Shown here: positions 22,411 through 35,295 of the stretch, in pieces
Layout: each line of letters starts with the position of its first letter
How positions within the stretch are numbered: position 1 is the first letter of the stretch
DNA from: Atherinomorus stipes
Taxonomy: Eukaryota; Chordata; Actinopteri; Atheriniformes; Atherinidae
Reading direction: 5' to 3'
Length of the DNA stretch: 64,000 nt
NCBI GenBank assembly: GCA_023101725.1
Contig: JALJCO010013429.1
Location: 1-64,000, forward strand
Translations under genes and position numbers: made by a program
The notes under the pieces: generated by a model
What the model was told of the DNA's origin: nothing
What the model saw: only the letters and a program-made list of their open reading frames with translations
Databases searched by the model: none

Positions 22411-23145
22411 GCCACTGGTTACAAACAGAATATGTTTAAAGAACAACCTAAAAATTAGTGTTAACTAATGAAACTTATTTGAATTGAATGGACAGTTGCA
22501 CATCTAAGTTTTCTTATGACATCAGGCTTTTCATTAGAATTTCAGCTTTGATAATGATAGCCAGGAAAATACCCCATAACATTCTTGATGCCATGGAGGA
22601 GAAATGATAACTAAGGGACAGTGTTATTTAAAAAAACAAGAATCCTGACCAGATCTTTTTTTCCACTGATGGCATTTGAGCTCTGAAACTGAACACCTTA
22701 TAAATGAGCTATATAAATACCTCTATATAAATGAGCACCAGCACATTTAAACTTAAGAAGCAAAACTTAATTTACTTTAATGCAACACTCATATTTTTTC
22801 CATCATAACTTGTCTCTTTTTTTTTCAATCCCTTTTACCCAATAAACTGCATGACTGTTTCAAGTTGGAAAAAAAAAAAGATAATTTCTGGTAATTCTGC
22901 ATCTTATCCTCATTAATACAGGAGACATGTCACAGGTCTGAATGCTTCCTTCTTTTACAAAGTTGGCCAACAGTAAAAAAGGCCAAGCAAAGTGAGAGGA
23001 CACAAAGCTGATAACTGAAGCAACAAAGCTGGACGACAAGCTGTTCAGTTTTAATTGTCCCCAACCAGCATTGTTATGATGACTGAGACAGACTCACATT
23101 AGCTCCTCTGTCTTTTCACACACGTTTGCAGAAAATTTTACTGGA
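22411..23145. other. Stretch with no recognised gene
   Basis: AT-rich sequence. No motif-bearing frame or inverted repeat was found. Confidence 0.35.
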
Positions 23146-23768
23146 GTTTCAAGTAGGGATGTTCGATATTGGCTTTTTTTTTTTTACCCATATCTGATAT
23201 ACCGATATTGTCCAACTCTTAAATTTTTATATCCAATGTCAACTGATAGCGATATATGCAGAGAACTGTGAGGTTGTATCTCTCATATTTTGAGAAATAC
23301 AACTATACTTTGCTCTGAGAGCAAAGATCCCAAAATAGCCTTAACTCAGCCAGAGGAGTTCATTTTGGACATCTGGCTGCCAGATATCAGATACTAGCAG
23401 GTATTAGCCAACATGTGGCTAATTATAATGTTTCTGACAACTTGGTTACTTAACCAACAGTTTAAAACCAGACATATTATCAGCAGCTTCAAAGCAAGTC
23501 AGTCTGTAGCAGCAGCAGCTGCACCGTAGTCACATGACTCTAAAAGGAATGCTGGGATATGAAGTTCTTCCAGGATAACAGGGACTTTATACATGCTGGA
23601 CTGCTGCTGATGGAACAAGATCTCGCGAGACTTTGTCGCTTCGTTCTGTAATCTTGCGAAATTTAGTTTTTTTTAATATTGGTCCAACGAACCGATACCG
23701 ACATCTCAATGCCAATATCGGCTGATAATATCGGTAGGCCGATAATATTCGACATCCTTAGTTTTAAG
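23146..23768. mobile_element. hAT-type MITE with near-exact 8-bp duplication
   Basis: The body 23154-23760 starts TAGGGATGTTCGATATTGG and ends with its inverse (AATATTCGACATCCTTA). The flanks are gtttcaag (23146-23153) and gttttaag (23761-23768), with one mismatch, giving an 8-bp target duplication. It contains the sub-terminal 'ccgatat' words typical of this family. There is no transposase. Confidence 0.8.
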
Positions 23769-23984
23769 CCATCAAGCCAAAACTCAAAATTATTCCACTG
23801 AGTCCACCTGACTGTAAAATACTGTTGTGCTGTGACCAAATGTGGTTGCAAGCCAATCCCTGTGGAGGTCTTAGAACTTTTAACAATGGTGTTGCGTAAA
23901 TTTGATCATGGGACATTGCAACCCTCACAATGGATGTCATGGATTGAAGATCAGTAAAAATTTGGCTGTTTAATGAGATGCAGG

Positions 23985-24052
23985 TTTCACCCTGGACAGG
24001 TGGCCAGTCCATCTCAGGGCCAACACAAAGAGATGAACAACCACTCACATCC
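23985..24052 (-). repeat. Fragment of the dispersed repeat seen at 29024-29297
   Basis: The phrase 'accctggacaggtggccagt' and 'agggccaacacaaagagatg' match the middle of the repeat at 29024-29297. Confidence 0.6.
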
Positions 24053-24115
24053 ACTCCTTTAAAAAAGGTGAAGTATTACCAAGAGTCTGGATGAGTTGAC
24101 ATTAGAAATAAATGT

Positions 24116-24500
24116 TTAGTAGAGGCATATGCCACCCTCTGGGTGAAATTGAGCCTCCCCTTCAGTCCCCTGAGTTGGACAAGTGGACAGATGCATTTTG
24201 TAGCCGACCCAGTCATTCTCTGAATCTGGCAGCACTGACTTTAGCTTAGCTTAGCATAGTTGCTGTAATTGGCGTTTCCAGCTAGCACCACTTGGCAAAA
24301 GTGTACTAATTAACTCGAGATTTTTTCCAATTACGTTCCGTGACCTGCACATTCTGATCGAGTACAAAGGAAAAGCTGATTTCACATCACAGGACTGACT
24401 AGGTGGCATTCAATAGGAGAACAATATGCTGCGGAAGTACACATGAATCACAGGCAAAGCACCGTGGATAGTAGCAGTAGCAGGACGCAGCATCCGCAAC
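24116..24500. mobile_element. MITE-like repeat, copy 2 (inverted relative to 13159-13562)
   Basis: Read in reverse complement it follows copy 1 through the shared blocks 'gtggcatatgcc', the 'agctagcacca' region and 'cttccgcagcatat'. It carries one arm only (near 24461) of the hairpin that is duplicated in copy 1. Confidence 0.65.
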
Positions 24501-24950
24501 TTCTGTGGTACTGCATATGTGGATGGCTTTTACTTTATTGAGTGTATCCAAGGCTCGAAATATACGGGGGCTTTCAGGGAAGCCTTATTTGCGGATATAC
24601 AAGGCAACTTTGCAAGTCGTGCATATGCATACATATTAGTGTACACTTGCAAGGTCGAAAAGCGAGTTTTGACCACATTACTGCCAAACATATTCAACTA
24701 CCACTGTATGCAGCATACAACCAGAAACATTACATGGAGGAATGGAAAGGTTTAACAACCACAAGTGGCAGCAAATAAAGTGGTCTCTGTTTGGACCCCA
24801 AACAAACAAACAATGCTGCTGCCTACAGGGATGAGAGAAACTAAACAAATCATCTGCATTGTCAGGAAATTTTAATTAATTAGATAAAAAAAATAAGCAT
24901 ACTGTGGTGACAAATTCAATGTTTTTAAAGAAACATCAGGAATCTAATGT

Positions 24951-25760
24951 CGTTTTCACACAGGACCTAGGTCGACCTAACTGGGTTTTGGTACCAAACA
25001 CGGTGCGACTGGGTCTGTGTGAACAAGTCACTCATAGTCGATCTAACTCTCGGACCAACTGTACAGGGTGGTTTCAGAGCGGCTTGTGTCAACCTGAAAT
25101 GCGGTGCGAGTGATGTGTGAACGCGCAGCAACTTTAGCCCGACCTAAATCCCAGATGCTCCACCTTTTTTAACTAAACAGGTATCCATAGACAGCTGTAA
25201 TGTTGGGATATCTGTCTTACTGACAAGTGTTATATTACAAATAATAGGGTTACACGGCATGTCTAACTGTAACGTTTAGTATCATCTTGTGTTTGCGTTC
25301 ACAAACACTGGACAAATTACCGACAAGGGCTAGCAGGCTAAGCATTCTTGCACATGTTTACAACTCACCGGTACCTGGCTGTTGGCAGATAATGTCTGCG
25401 TATGGTCGGGAGTTCAGCAGAATAAATATGCGTTTTGCTCTGGTTTGTCTGGAAATCCCCGCCTCCAGTGTATGATAACATTGTTCTCCACATGCAACCG
25501 GTTCTTGTCTTCAACACCCCATCATTCATGTGTGTTTTGTTTACAACATAGCCACGCTTTACAGCTGGGACGCGTCTACTTCCGTCCGGTTGCCATGGAT
25601 ACACTACGCTCAGTCTGTAGAACGACTGCTGGGCACGGTGATTAAAAAGCATATGTGAAACGGAGCCGTATTAGTTGAAAATTGAAACATTGTAACTTTT
25701 TCACTGCTGTGGCAGCGCCTGACTCGACCCAAATATGTGTGAAAATGACCTTGCAGAAAA
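24951..25760. mobile_element. Probable MITE with inverted ends
   Basis: The left end GTCGTTTTCACACA (24949-24962) and the right end, TGTGTGAAAATGAC (25736-25749), are inverted counterparts with one mismatch. Related words follow inward ('ggtcgacc' at the left, 'gactcgaccc' at the right). The interior contains no recognised protein. Boundaries are approximate. Confidence 0.5.
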
Positions 25761-25859
25761 ATTTTACGTAACCTGAAAGTGGATTAATTTTAGGGTCCCC
25801 CCTTAGAGTTCGACAGAATGTCTTTGGGGAGCCATTCACCCCTTAGCTCCCCCAGTAAT

Positions 25860-26460
25860 TCTAACCACAAGTGTCTCAGTGATGGACAAGAAGCTGAGTA
25901 CAGGGAACTGGTCAGTCAATTTGTAGAATATGAAAACAATCACCTCATCTTGAACGTGAACAAAAAAAGAAAGAAAATGTGGATTAAGGAGGTATAGTAG
26001 TATGCACAGCACTGTTTACATCATGGGAGAAGAGGAATACAAATACCTGAGTTTAACTGGACAACAGACTAGACTGGAAATGCAACACTGAGGCCATGTA
26101 AGAGAAAGACAGAGTAAACTCCTTTTTAAGAAAGCTGAGATTGTTAAATGTCTGCACCAAGATGTTGCATATCCTCTCCAAGTCTGTTGAGGAAAGCTCA
26201 ATCAGCGTGGCATCTGCTGGGGCAGCAGCATCACATCTTTAGACTTACAGAAGCTGAACTAACTAATGAAGTCTTGATTTGTGCTGGGAACAACTCTATA
26301 GTTGCTGATTGTAGGGAAGAATGCTGCACAAGCTGCTGAGCGTAATGGACGACACATCCTCTACACAACACATTGAGAAAGCAAGAGTGTTCAGTTAGAG
26401 GCTACTTCAGGTACGACTTTCTTCACAGGATGAATAAAGTATTTCTTTATCTTAATTATT
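25860..26460 (+). pseudogene. LINE reverse-transcriptase C-terminal remnant and 3' end
   Basis: Broken + strand frames read SDGQEAEYRELVSQF (from about 25879) then HLILNVNKKRK, GEEEYKYL (from about 26026) and LRKLR, followed by 'catctgctggggcagcagca' and 'gaatgctgcacaagctgctg'. The final part matches the LINE 3' segment at 38445-38940. It ends in 'aataaagtatttctttatct'. Frameshifts and stops show a dead copy. Confidence 0.65.
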
Positions 26461-26469
26461 CATTTATTT

Positions 26470-28770
26470 CATTTAAATAATTCCCTATTTAATAAAAGAT
26501 CCAGTGCTGGACAAAAATTAGCTGTTAGGGGTATTTTTGTTTCAGCCAATCAGCAGCAAAACTTTGATGTCTTCTGTCAATCACAGAATATGTCTTGTCT
26601 TATCTGTAGTTTTCTTGATATTTAATCTTTTTTCCAGTTTTGTTAGAAAAGGTACAGTTTGTAAGAATTACTAACATCTAGTGGTATAGATGGTTATTGC
26701 AAGAAAAGATGTTTTCTTTCAAATCACTTCATATTCTAAGCACTGTAGTGAATGTATGGTGGCTGTTAGTGGTCAAAATTCTCCCAGACATAATTGTTTT
26801 TTATCTGTGAGTGGATCCAGTGTTCTCCGGTGTAGCTATGACTGTATGATGAGTAACTATTTTTATGTCTTTTAAGGCATTACTGATCCCAAACAGTCTA
26901 ACAAAGCATTAAACAAAACTGGTACAGCAGTTTTAAAGTTCAGAGGGTTCTTACTTCACACCCATTCTTTTGTCTATTCAGGGACACCGTAGTAAAAATG
27001 GTGGAACAAATATGGCAGCCCCCATATGTGCACCGCCCAGCAAGTAGATATAAATGACTCATTCAAAGGAAATAAACATGTAACAGCCGTTCTAGTGCAG
27101 CGATAACACATCAATAAAAACACAGTTTTGAATTATATATCACATTTTTCTGCCATTGACATTTGATTTTTTTACATACTGTACCTTTAACTGAGCTTCT
27201 GAAATTATTATGAAGTCACAAAATATGAGAAAATTTTATGCATACAAGTATGAAGTAGGGTCTTCATATTATTCGTGGGATCAAGGTTCAATGATTTCTT
27301 CTTTCAAGTTCTCTGAATAAAAAACATTGCAGCATTTATTTGGAGAGTGAAACTCTGAAAAGCCTGGCTGATAAAAAGCAGTGACACATTTCTAAAATTC
27401 AGTCAGTATGCAACCAAAAGAAGTGTGTGTGCAGTATCAAACTCATATAAAATGGGTCAACTCTCACTTACTGTGTTCAGATACAATAACACTGATATTT
27501 CTTGTCAATTTGTGTTAGAGCCGCTCCTTCAAACAAGCTGTGATTACCACTAACTGTTCATCAACATCAACTCTGTGATGTGGCCAAGATCATCGCTTTG
27601 CGCTTTTTGAAGAGCCATTGAGAAAATTATATTCACAGCTAGATGAGTTTCCACCAGGGTTTGTGCAATCTGTTGCTAGAGAGCTCATGCAGCTGGGAGC
27701 AGAAGAGGCTGAGTAATTCAAGCTGTTGCCAGGTTGGTTTGGAACAACATATCTGGTATGTTTTCCTTCGGGACAGCCACACATCTTGTGGGAATGAAGC
27801 TTTGCGAACAGCCTCAGCAAAAACTCTGCATAACCTGGGGATGTCGTATCCAATGCAGGAGAAAGACTACCCAGTTTCTAGTCAGATCCAGCCTCCCATA
27901 TGTGTTACTGCATATGATATGATCATGCAATTGTGAGAAAGACAGTAAACGCCATTTTTCAATCTAAACATTTTACAGATCTGGACAAAGAAAACAAAAG
28001 AAAAAAAAAAAATACAACAACTGTGCACTATGCAAAAGGAGGGAAGCAGGGGGTTTGTGAGTGTCAGAGCCACTACCCAGGATGAAACAACAAAGATCCA
28101 AGCATACATCAGGAAGATAGCCCCCAGTGATGAGCTACTGAGCAAATTGGGCAGCTGAAACCCAGCATGGAAATAGAAGAGGAGATGGAACGATCAAGGA
28201 GGGGAAGATCCTCTGCATGGTGTGTATCACCGACAGATTGTAGGAGGGGCTGTCATTGAGAAGTCCTATCAGTAACTAGAAAAGGCTGTGCAAAGAGGCC
28301 TTTGAGACAGTCCAGAGAAGCAGGTTGTAAGATACATGCAGGCAAAGTATACTTGCAATGCCATTGGCTGGAATATTGAATGGAATATTCCATTGGTGGC
28401 TGGAATAGTGGAACATCTGTACGAAGTTCAGGCAGGGACTCCCAGGTCAAGATGGAAGACCTCAACAAAGGTGGTGGAAAATGACAGAACTAAAAACCTC
28501 CATGGTCAACACTTGGAAAGTGTTTTCAGGCTCTGGGCTGGCTGCTTCAAGGGGGCTTCAGCCTAACAGTGCACTTCAGAGCAAAAGTGGACACCAAAGT
28601 TGGACAGTGGTCTCAAAGGTGCCATGACATCAAATTTCACTTTTCTGGGGTTTTGGGTGTATAATATGATCTGTTGTGCACTGATGAGGCCATGTGAATG
28701 TCCAGAGTGAGAATCAAAGTTCCTGTTTATGGTCTGTCAGCTTTGTCTCTCTGCTCAGAAACAGTTGAAT
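26470..28770. other. Gene-free stretch, possibly diverged repeats
   Basis: The overlapping frames at 27590-27936 have no recognised domain. The part at 28010-28560 has the feel of an old retroelement remnant but no diagnostic motif could be read. An 18-bp tandem pair lies at about 28781-28816. Confidence 0.3.
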
Positions 28771-29023
28771 CAGACAGCAGGCTATCATTCTACGTAGTTC
28801 TATCATTCTACGTAATTTAATTGCTCCAATAAGAGCAAACTATCAAGTAAGCAGTGATATAGATATAGTGGACTACATCATATACACTATGTAGGGAATA
28901 GGAAGTGAGTGGATGAGTGGATGATTTCGAACACAGCTATTGTATGCCGGTGCTAACAGTAGCACTAACTCGTAGCGCCTGCTATTCTATGACAAGGCTG
29001 AGTTACGGTGAACGATCTTTTCA

Positions 29024-29297
29024 TACAGTCAGTCAGTCAGTCAGTCAGTCAGTCAGTCATTTTCTGTACCGCTTATCAGTTCAGGGTCGCGGGGGTTGCT
29101 GGAGCCTATCCCAGCTATTATCAAGCGAGAGGCGGGGTACACCCTAGACAGGTCGCCAGTCTGTCGCAGGGCCAACACAGAGAGACAGACAACCATTCAC
29201 AGTCACATTCATTCCTAGGGGCAATTTAGAGTGACCAATTAACCTAACATGCATGTCTTTGGATGGTGAAGCCGGGGTACCCGGAGAGAACCCACTT
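29024..29297 (-). repeat. Dispersed fish repeat with CAGT-type microsatellite
   Basis: A (CAGT)n array (about 29025-29058) adjoins 'ctgtaccgcttatcagttca', 'gcggggtacaccctagacag', 'ccattcacagtcacattcat' and 'cctaacatgcatgtctttgg'. This is a very common fish repeat, as I recall, likely the 3' part of a LINE with a simple tail. The exact class is not certain. A fragment also lies at 23985-24052. Confidence 0.65.
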
Positions 29298-29593
29298 TTC
29301 ATACAGTATTCGGGTATTTAGAGTCTAACTAAAAAGGGACCAAAAATTGCCGGGAATATCATGCCACTGGCACTTTAAGTCGCTCTGATTGGTTGGCACC
29401 CCGCATCAAGCTGCAAAACGTGCCATGCCAGAGACCCAAAATGCACCACTAGTTGGCTCGACACCCCAATGACACATGTTCACACAAACTTTGCATGTAA
29501 ACCTGATGCACCTGATGCCCATATCCTGTTCGGTCTGAATGCACTGTTAAGGCCCATTTATGCTCGACTCAGCCAGTGAAAGCTACAAAATAG

Positions 29594-30480
29594 AGATGTT
29601 CCGATTAGGGTTTTTTTTCCCCCGATTCCAAGTCATTAGATTTTGAGGATCGAACGAAACTGAGTCCCGATCCAATACTTCTAAATAAAAATTGAACAGA
29701 AAAAGACAGATACGTGTTTCCCTACAACATGCTGTAGCCATAGCGATACCACTGGTCGGAGGTGGGGGTGTCATCAACACGCTAACCTGATCTGATTCTA
29801 AATCCTTTTTAATTTAAAGGGACTAGAGGCAAGATTAAGAAATGAAACTTGCGACTGGCGCTTCAGGTAACTGCAGCCACGAGCCAAGCCATCACAGGAG
29901 CACAAACTGAACCTGTAATTTTGTTTACTAAGCTTTTTCTTCGTAGTCACACTTTTTAGTGTCTGTCAGTTGATCTGGATCGTTTGCTGACGGCAGAAGA
30001 ATCCATAACTGTCGCTTACAGTGTTTGAATTTACCGCGACCGTCTTCTTCCTGTATCAAAAACTGTCGGGGACGTGGATGCAGCATCATTTGACGTCACA
30101 TCCGCCGGGCAGCGCGGAAAATTCGGCCACCGAATTGCAGCGCATAATGCAGCGCACAGCCTGTTAAAGGCAACGTAGAGAGACGTGGGTGGGCTCATTC
30201 TTTTTGCTTTTTAACACTTCATCACCCATAAGTATTAAAAAAACTGGACATGCTTGTTTATTCTTTCGTAATTCCTGCCTCTTGTCCCTTTAAATCATAG
30301 CTTGAAAATGGAATTGGGAAGTCAGAAGGTGTCACATTTGTTATATTTTTTCCTTTTATTTGTTCTTATTTTACTTTATTGAGACACCTCTCATCAATTA
30401 CATTCTTTCAATCACATTTTTAAAACAAGATATTTAGCTTATTTGACATTTACTTGTTTGTATTCCTGTTATCCTGTTAC
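29594..30480. mobile_element. Truncated hAT copy interrupted by a MITE
   Basis: Both parts (29594-29814 and 30293-30440) align collinearly with 48502-48860: 'catgctgtagc', 'cctgatctgattct', 'tgaaaatggaattggg', 'gtgtcacatttgttatat'. The right terminal end present at 50886 in the second copy is missing here. The MITE at 29815-30292 sits between the two parts. Confidence 0.7.
29815..30292. mobile_element. MITE inserted in the truncated hAT copy
   Basis: The left end TTAAAGGGACTAGAGGCAAG (29814-29833) is inverted at the right end (CCTGCCTCTTGTCCCTTTAA, 30274-30293) with few mismatches. The corresponding site in the copy at 48502 is empty, which independently shows this is an insertion. There is no coding capacity. 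Confidence 0.7.
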
Positions 30481-30534
30481 ACGACGTTACTTCTTCTTTT
30501 TCACTGCTTTGACTTAAACTTAGTTTTGCATTAA

Positions 30535-32340
30535 TTCTTTCAGGGGTGTAGTGCCTTTAAAAAAAACAGACAAAAAAACATGTTTTTCCCCATTACACAA
30601 TTTAAACTTTTTAATCCTGTGTGTTGCAGCCCACTATCACTTTATGATGTGTATAAAAGTTCATTTAACATTTTCATCCTCACCTCCTTTTCCTGGAAAC
30701 AGCTAATTTTTTTTCAGGTAAATTTCTTCCCTTTCCTCCCCTTCCTCCAGCTTGAAAAAACAATGACTCTACAACCTTTTGTTGAGCATTTTAAACCACT
30801 GAAAACACTACTGATCAATATGCTTCCTGCATGAGCTCAGAGAGTGTAGTGCAGAGGTGATTATTGAAGTGTTCAATAGCTTGGGTAGGCCAAACATAAA
30901 CACAGACACACTACATTCTGGTAAGGGGAGGCGTTCAATATCAAGGCCTCAGGGCAGAGGAGGCCTAAAGGGCACCGCACCATTCAATATTGGATTTTTC
31001 ACAAAATGAAGGGGAAAAAGTAGTTCTTTATTTCTTTATTTATTCATTTATTCCTGGGTAAGTTTTCTCGGCAAAAAAAATAGCCCAAATCCATCCAAAA
31101 TACTCACAGTCCCACACCTGCAAATTCAGTGGTCTGTCTCTGTCTCTTCTTCAGACAAGTAAAGAAATCAGTTCTGTTTTTAACAGCAATGAAATTTACA
31201 CTAAATATATATTCCCTAGTTCTAATATTGATTATGGTATCAACCAGATCTTGTTTACTGCTTTAATGAGGCTACACAGGAGTTGCAGCAGTCTTGACAG
31301 CAAACTCTAGTCTTAATGGCTCTTGGGCAATGGGAACCACCTCTGGAGTAAAGACCAATCCACGGTTTCTGCGTTCCTGGACAGCTGCAGCCTCGCACTC
31401 ATGCAAAACATGACAGCAGTCTCCTGACAGCAATTACCGGCCAATTAACTGCTAAATGCTCCGCGATGTTTCCACTGTATTCACCAGCTGATGTCAAACT
31501 CTGGCTCCGTGTGGTTTGGTGCTAAGCAGGTATAAAACAGTGGAGTTTTGGAGCTTTTATGCTAAAACAGCTGCACCTGATAGGAATGCAATGAGTCAGA
31601 GTAAGGTAAAACAGCACAGGCGCAGACAGATTGACAATGAGTGAAGACTCACTTCAAAGTAATGTAAAGCAAAGGAGATTCTGCAGATTTGGGTTTATAT
31701 TTTTTGCAGGTTTATAACTGTAACAAAATCACTGGATCAGATATGCGCTTGGCTGACCAGTACTTAGCATTACTCAGCTGGCAACCATCATGCAGACATT
31801 TGCATGCTTCTAGACGGTCTTCTGTTCCGCTTAACCTGCCAAAGCTTATAAGATTGTGTAACATATCACCCCTGGCTGCTACTCCAGTCTGTGGAGGCTA
31901 TCATCAGTTAAAAGCTATTGACTTTAAGATCGCTCTTGCGAAAGACAGACAACAAAAATAAGATCCTCAGCATGTTGGAAACCAGCCTAGACATGCATAT
32001 AGCTAGACGTTTTATACTAATGTACAGCAGAGACAATAGACAATCCAAAGTGAAGCTGCATTAGCCGCATGAATTACCACCCAGCAGTGAATGAGGAGCC
32101 ACCTTCTTATTTGCCACCACCTGCCAGGAGGATATCAGTGCCGGCTTATCATTGGATCAGTAGCGGGCTTTGGCAGGGATCAAGCCTACTGTAATAGAGC
32201 TTACTGGGTTTGCCTATCTGAACACTTCAGTGTATAACAACAAAGGCAGATGGCAAATAACTTGTCATTCAGCTGCTGTACTTCTTTATTTTATTCTTTT
32301 CTCATCAAGCAAAATGTACCCACACTCAGACAAGTCAGCT
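30535..32340. other. Stretch with no recognised gene
   Basis: No motif-bearing frame. Some AT-rich simple sequence near 31035-31060. Confidence 0.35.
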
Positions 32341-32344
32341 GACA

Positions 32345-32420
32345 GTATGGTCACCCTTGTGCAGTGGTTCCCAACCCCTTGCCTTTCAGGGAGGACTCAC
32401 CAAAAGAACAGTGTGTCTGG
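32345..32420 (+). repeat. One end of a probable hAT-type repeat
   Basis: The phrase 'cagtggttcccaacccc' is the usual end of a widespread hAT family in vertebrates, from memory. No matching second end was found. Confidence 0.35.
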
Positions 32421-32844
32421 AAGATATTGACTAAACAGAACCTACATGGGGAGAGTACAGGTGAAGTTAAGACATCTGGTAGTTACATGAAGGAGGTCCT
32501 TCATGCGAAACATTCACGGATTTAGAGGAATTTATGTGATTAAATGCGATCAAATTATAATCTGAAATTCTGATTAGGTGGTAACTTCAGGAATCTTCAC
32601 GCCACTCATTTGCAGCCATGTTCCCAACACTACTGAATCTATCTTTATGCTTCCCTCATTTCAGAGGACTTTTTAAAGGTTTGGAAAGACTCCTGGAAGA
32701 CCACCACCTCACACCAGCTCATATCTAAAGACAGTTTTTAGTCTCAACCTGAGATTTTACAAAGACTGGGAATCTTACAGGGGCACTATTTACAAGACTA
32801 CAACTAGATTCTTTCAGCATTTTTTCCCCAGCATGCTATTTGTT

Positions 32845-32960
32845 CCTATCATCATCATCATCATAATAATAATACATTTTACTTGAAAGCACCTTATCAA
32901 AGCGCACAGACACTATAGATGTAAGCTAAAACACTAAAAATGCAAAACATAATTTATTCT
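32845..32960 (+). repeat. Possible LINE 3'-end fragment
   Basis: A (TCA)n/(TAA)n tract is followed by 'acattttacttgaaagcacc' and 'aaagcgcacagacactatag', as in 3' ends of some fish LINE repeats. There is no coding portion. Confidence 0.35.
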
Positions 32961-33016
32961 GTGACCGAGAACATTCAGTGACAACTATGTCTGCGCAACA
33001 CCAATGTTTATTTCGT

Positions 33017-33402
33017 GTTTACTGTAGGGCTGCCACAAACGATTATTTTTATAATCAATTAGTCACTGATTAGTTTGTCGATGAGTTGACTAATTGGATC
33101 ATGCGAAAATTGCAGCATATTTACAGTATCAGTCAAACGTTTGGACACTTTCTCATTGAATCTAATGGGAAAACGTGTCCAAACTTTTGACTGGTATTGT
33201 GTGTTTATTTATGTCAATAAACTGTTCAAGAAAAGATGACCATACAGAAAGGCAGACAAGGCAGTGGAAGGTACAGAGGCGATTTTTAGAGGAAAAACAA
33301 AGCTTTTAAACGATTAGTCGATAATGAAAATTAGTCACCAACTATTTTGATTGTCAACAATAAGTCAGTTAATCGATTTATCGTTGCAGCCCTAGTTTAC
33401 TG
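33017..33402. mobile_element. hAT-type MITE with exact 8-bp duplication
   Basis: The body 33025-33394 starts TAGGGCTGCCACAAACGATTA and ends with its inverse (TTATCGTTGCAGCCCTA). The flanking 8 bases, gtttactg, are identical (33017-33024 and 33395-33402). It contains a nested TA-type MITE. Confidence 0.9.
33122..33201. mobile_element. Tiny Tc1-type MITE nested in the hAT MITE
   Basis: The 76-bp body 33124-33199 has 25-bp inverted ends (CAGTATCAGTCAAACGTTTG at the left; the inverse CAAACTTTTGACTGGTATTG at the right) with three mismatches. TA precedes the left end. It is almost entirely made of its two ends. Confidence 0.75.
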
Positions 33403-33419
33403 TCAGTAATCTGATTGCT

Positions 33420-35295
33420 GCTGTGTTCTGCAGTAACATATGACAGCGCGGGGTTCGCATGGCATGCCATTTTTTTTTAATATTTTTCTTTTTTGTTCTT
33501 TTTTTTATATTAAAAGACTTGTGAAATTATTTTGGATTGTATCCTTCATCATTTAAATTTGGAGTCAAATGCAAATTCGACCCCAAATATTGTCAGGTTG
33601 TATCGGCCATCGATTGAGGCTGATGAGAAAATATTGGTATCGGCCCTAAAAGATTTGTACCAGTCGATCCCGAATTGAAATATCTTCATATATATGCATG
33701 TGTTACTCCTTACTGCTACCAGAGACCTCCTGCATGTTGGCAGTTCTCTTTACCAACTGTGGCAATAATTAACAGACAGGAACTGTCCTGCAGGTGTTTC
33801 TTGCTGCAGTACATCTAAATCACATTAATGTGTCAATTTAAATCAGATGCATTGGAGCAGGGAAACATCTAAAGCCTTGATTGAATGACATTTCCATGTA
33901 AAACCCCAATATTTTTCATATGCATATGTGAAAAAATGCATTTGTACAACAGCCTATTGAAAACTACCTCCATGCAGACTGAAAACAGAAATAGGACTGG
34001 AGTGATGATGATGATGTAGTGTGCATGCCAGGCCCGTAGTGAGCAGTGAAAGATTGCAACGTGTACAATCTGTGTGCACAAAATCCTCATCAGGCCTGAA
34101 GACATAACAACTACTTCTATGTATTGGTACTTTAGCTCATGTAATCTGTAAATCTTTGCTGATGGAATAAATGTTGCACAAAAAACAGGTTTTGCTTTAA
34201 GAGGCCAAAAATAACTTTAAACGATTCAGCAGCATAAAAACACACAGAGGTCCACCCTAGTTGTTGTTGCAGGTGTAATTTTTAAGAAAATTTCACTATG
34301 GAACCCATCATCAAACATCTGTGGGAATGTCCACCCAAAACTCTGTTATCATGTAAATGAGAGGCCAAAACTTTTCAGCTTTACTGTCTCAGCATCGTTG
34401 TGCACCATCCAAATTTACCCTTTACGCACGTTATTTGATCATTTATTTTTCATTTCATTTGTTTATTTTGGACAAAACAACACAAAATAAAAAAAACTTA
34501 CCCTGTCTAACAGGGATCAACAATTAACTATAACAAGCAATTTAACCTAAATATAAACAATTTAACCCAAATATAAGTCCAAAAAAAGGAGTGGGTAGAA
34601 GTAAACACTTAGTCCCACCCCCTCTCCAAATATTACATTTAATTATTTAAATGTAATATGTATTTCTTAACTCCATTATATCTTCTATTGCGCTAATGTT
34701 GCATTAAAAGTACTTCACTGAGGTCATTCATTCGAAGTACTGAATCAAAGTTGGGAAAAGAGTGTGGGTAAATACACAAAACCATTCTATTTTGGAAAGT
34801 AAAGCTGACATTTCTGTGTTGCCATGGTAACATGTCCTGCACCTGTCATGTCACCTGTAGCCCTCCATGTAGAAAACTGACACTTCGTTACTGTCTGTGT
34901 TCAAAACCTTTGCAGCAGGATCCAGAGCAAGCGAACTGTGATTAATGAAGATGTTAAAGTGAATTCTTTACTAGGTTGAAATATTTGAACAAAACTTTAA
35001 GAATAAAGCAAATTGGATCAAAAATATCTTTAATTTCTTATTTATTTTGTAGGAATTAGATGTGTTATTTGGTGACCAAAGACAAGGTTTCCAGATTCAT
35101 TCTAATGTTCACAAAAGTAAAGAAAAAGTCAGCTTGAAGGCCTCATCATGGTAGGAAGTGACAAGTATCTGCTGCAACTTTATCCTCTGTATAACAGGAC
35201 ATTGATTTTTCAGCCAGCAAACAGCAAGTACACAAAGATGTGATAGAAAAATAAAAAACGTATAAAACCCTGGATGTGAATCTTGTAGGAAGTTA
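33420..35295. other. Stretch with no recognised gene
   Basis: A segment near 33590-33680 ('tatcggccatcgattgaggc') is a fragment of the 'cgatatcggc' hAT family. The part near 33775-33875 is a fragment of the MITE family seen at 2804. No coding sequence can be supported. Confidence 0.35.

Noticed and set aside
27590..27936. Overlapping 87-, 97- and 62-codon frames as a possible gene
   Set aside because: Frames on both strands overlap, with no motif and no splice signals that extend them.
29025..29058. CRISPR-like short tandem repeat
   Set aside because: It is a 4-bp CAGT microsatellite with no spacers, attached to a dispersed fish repeat.
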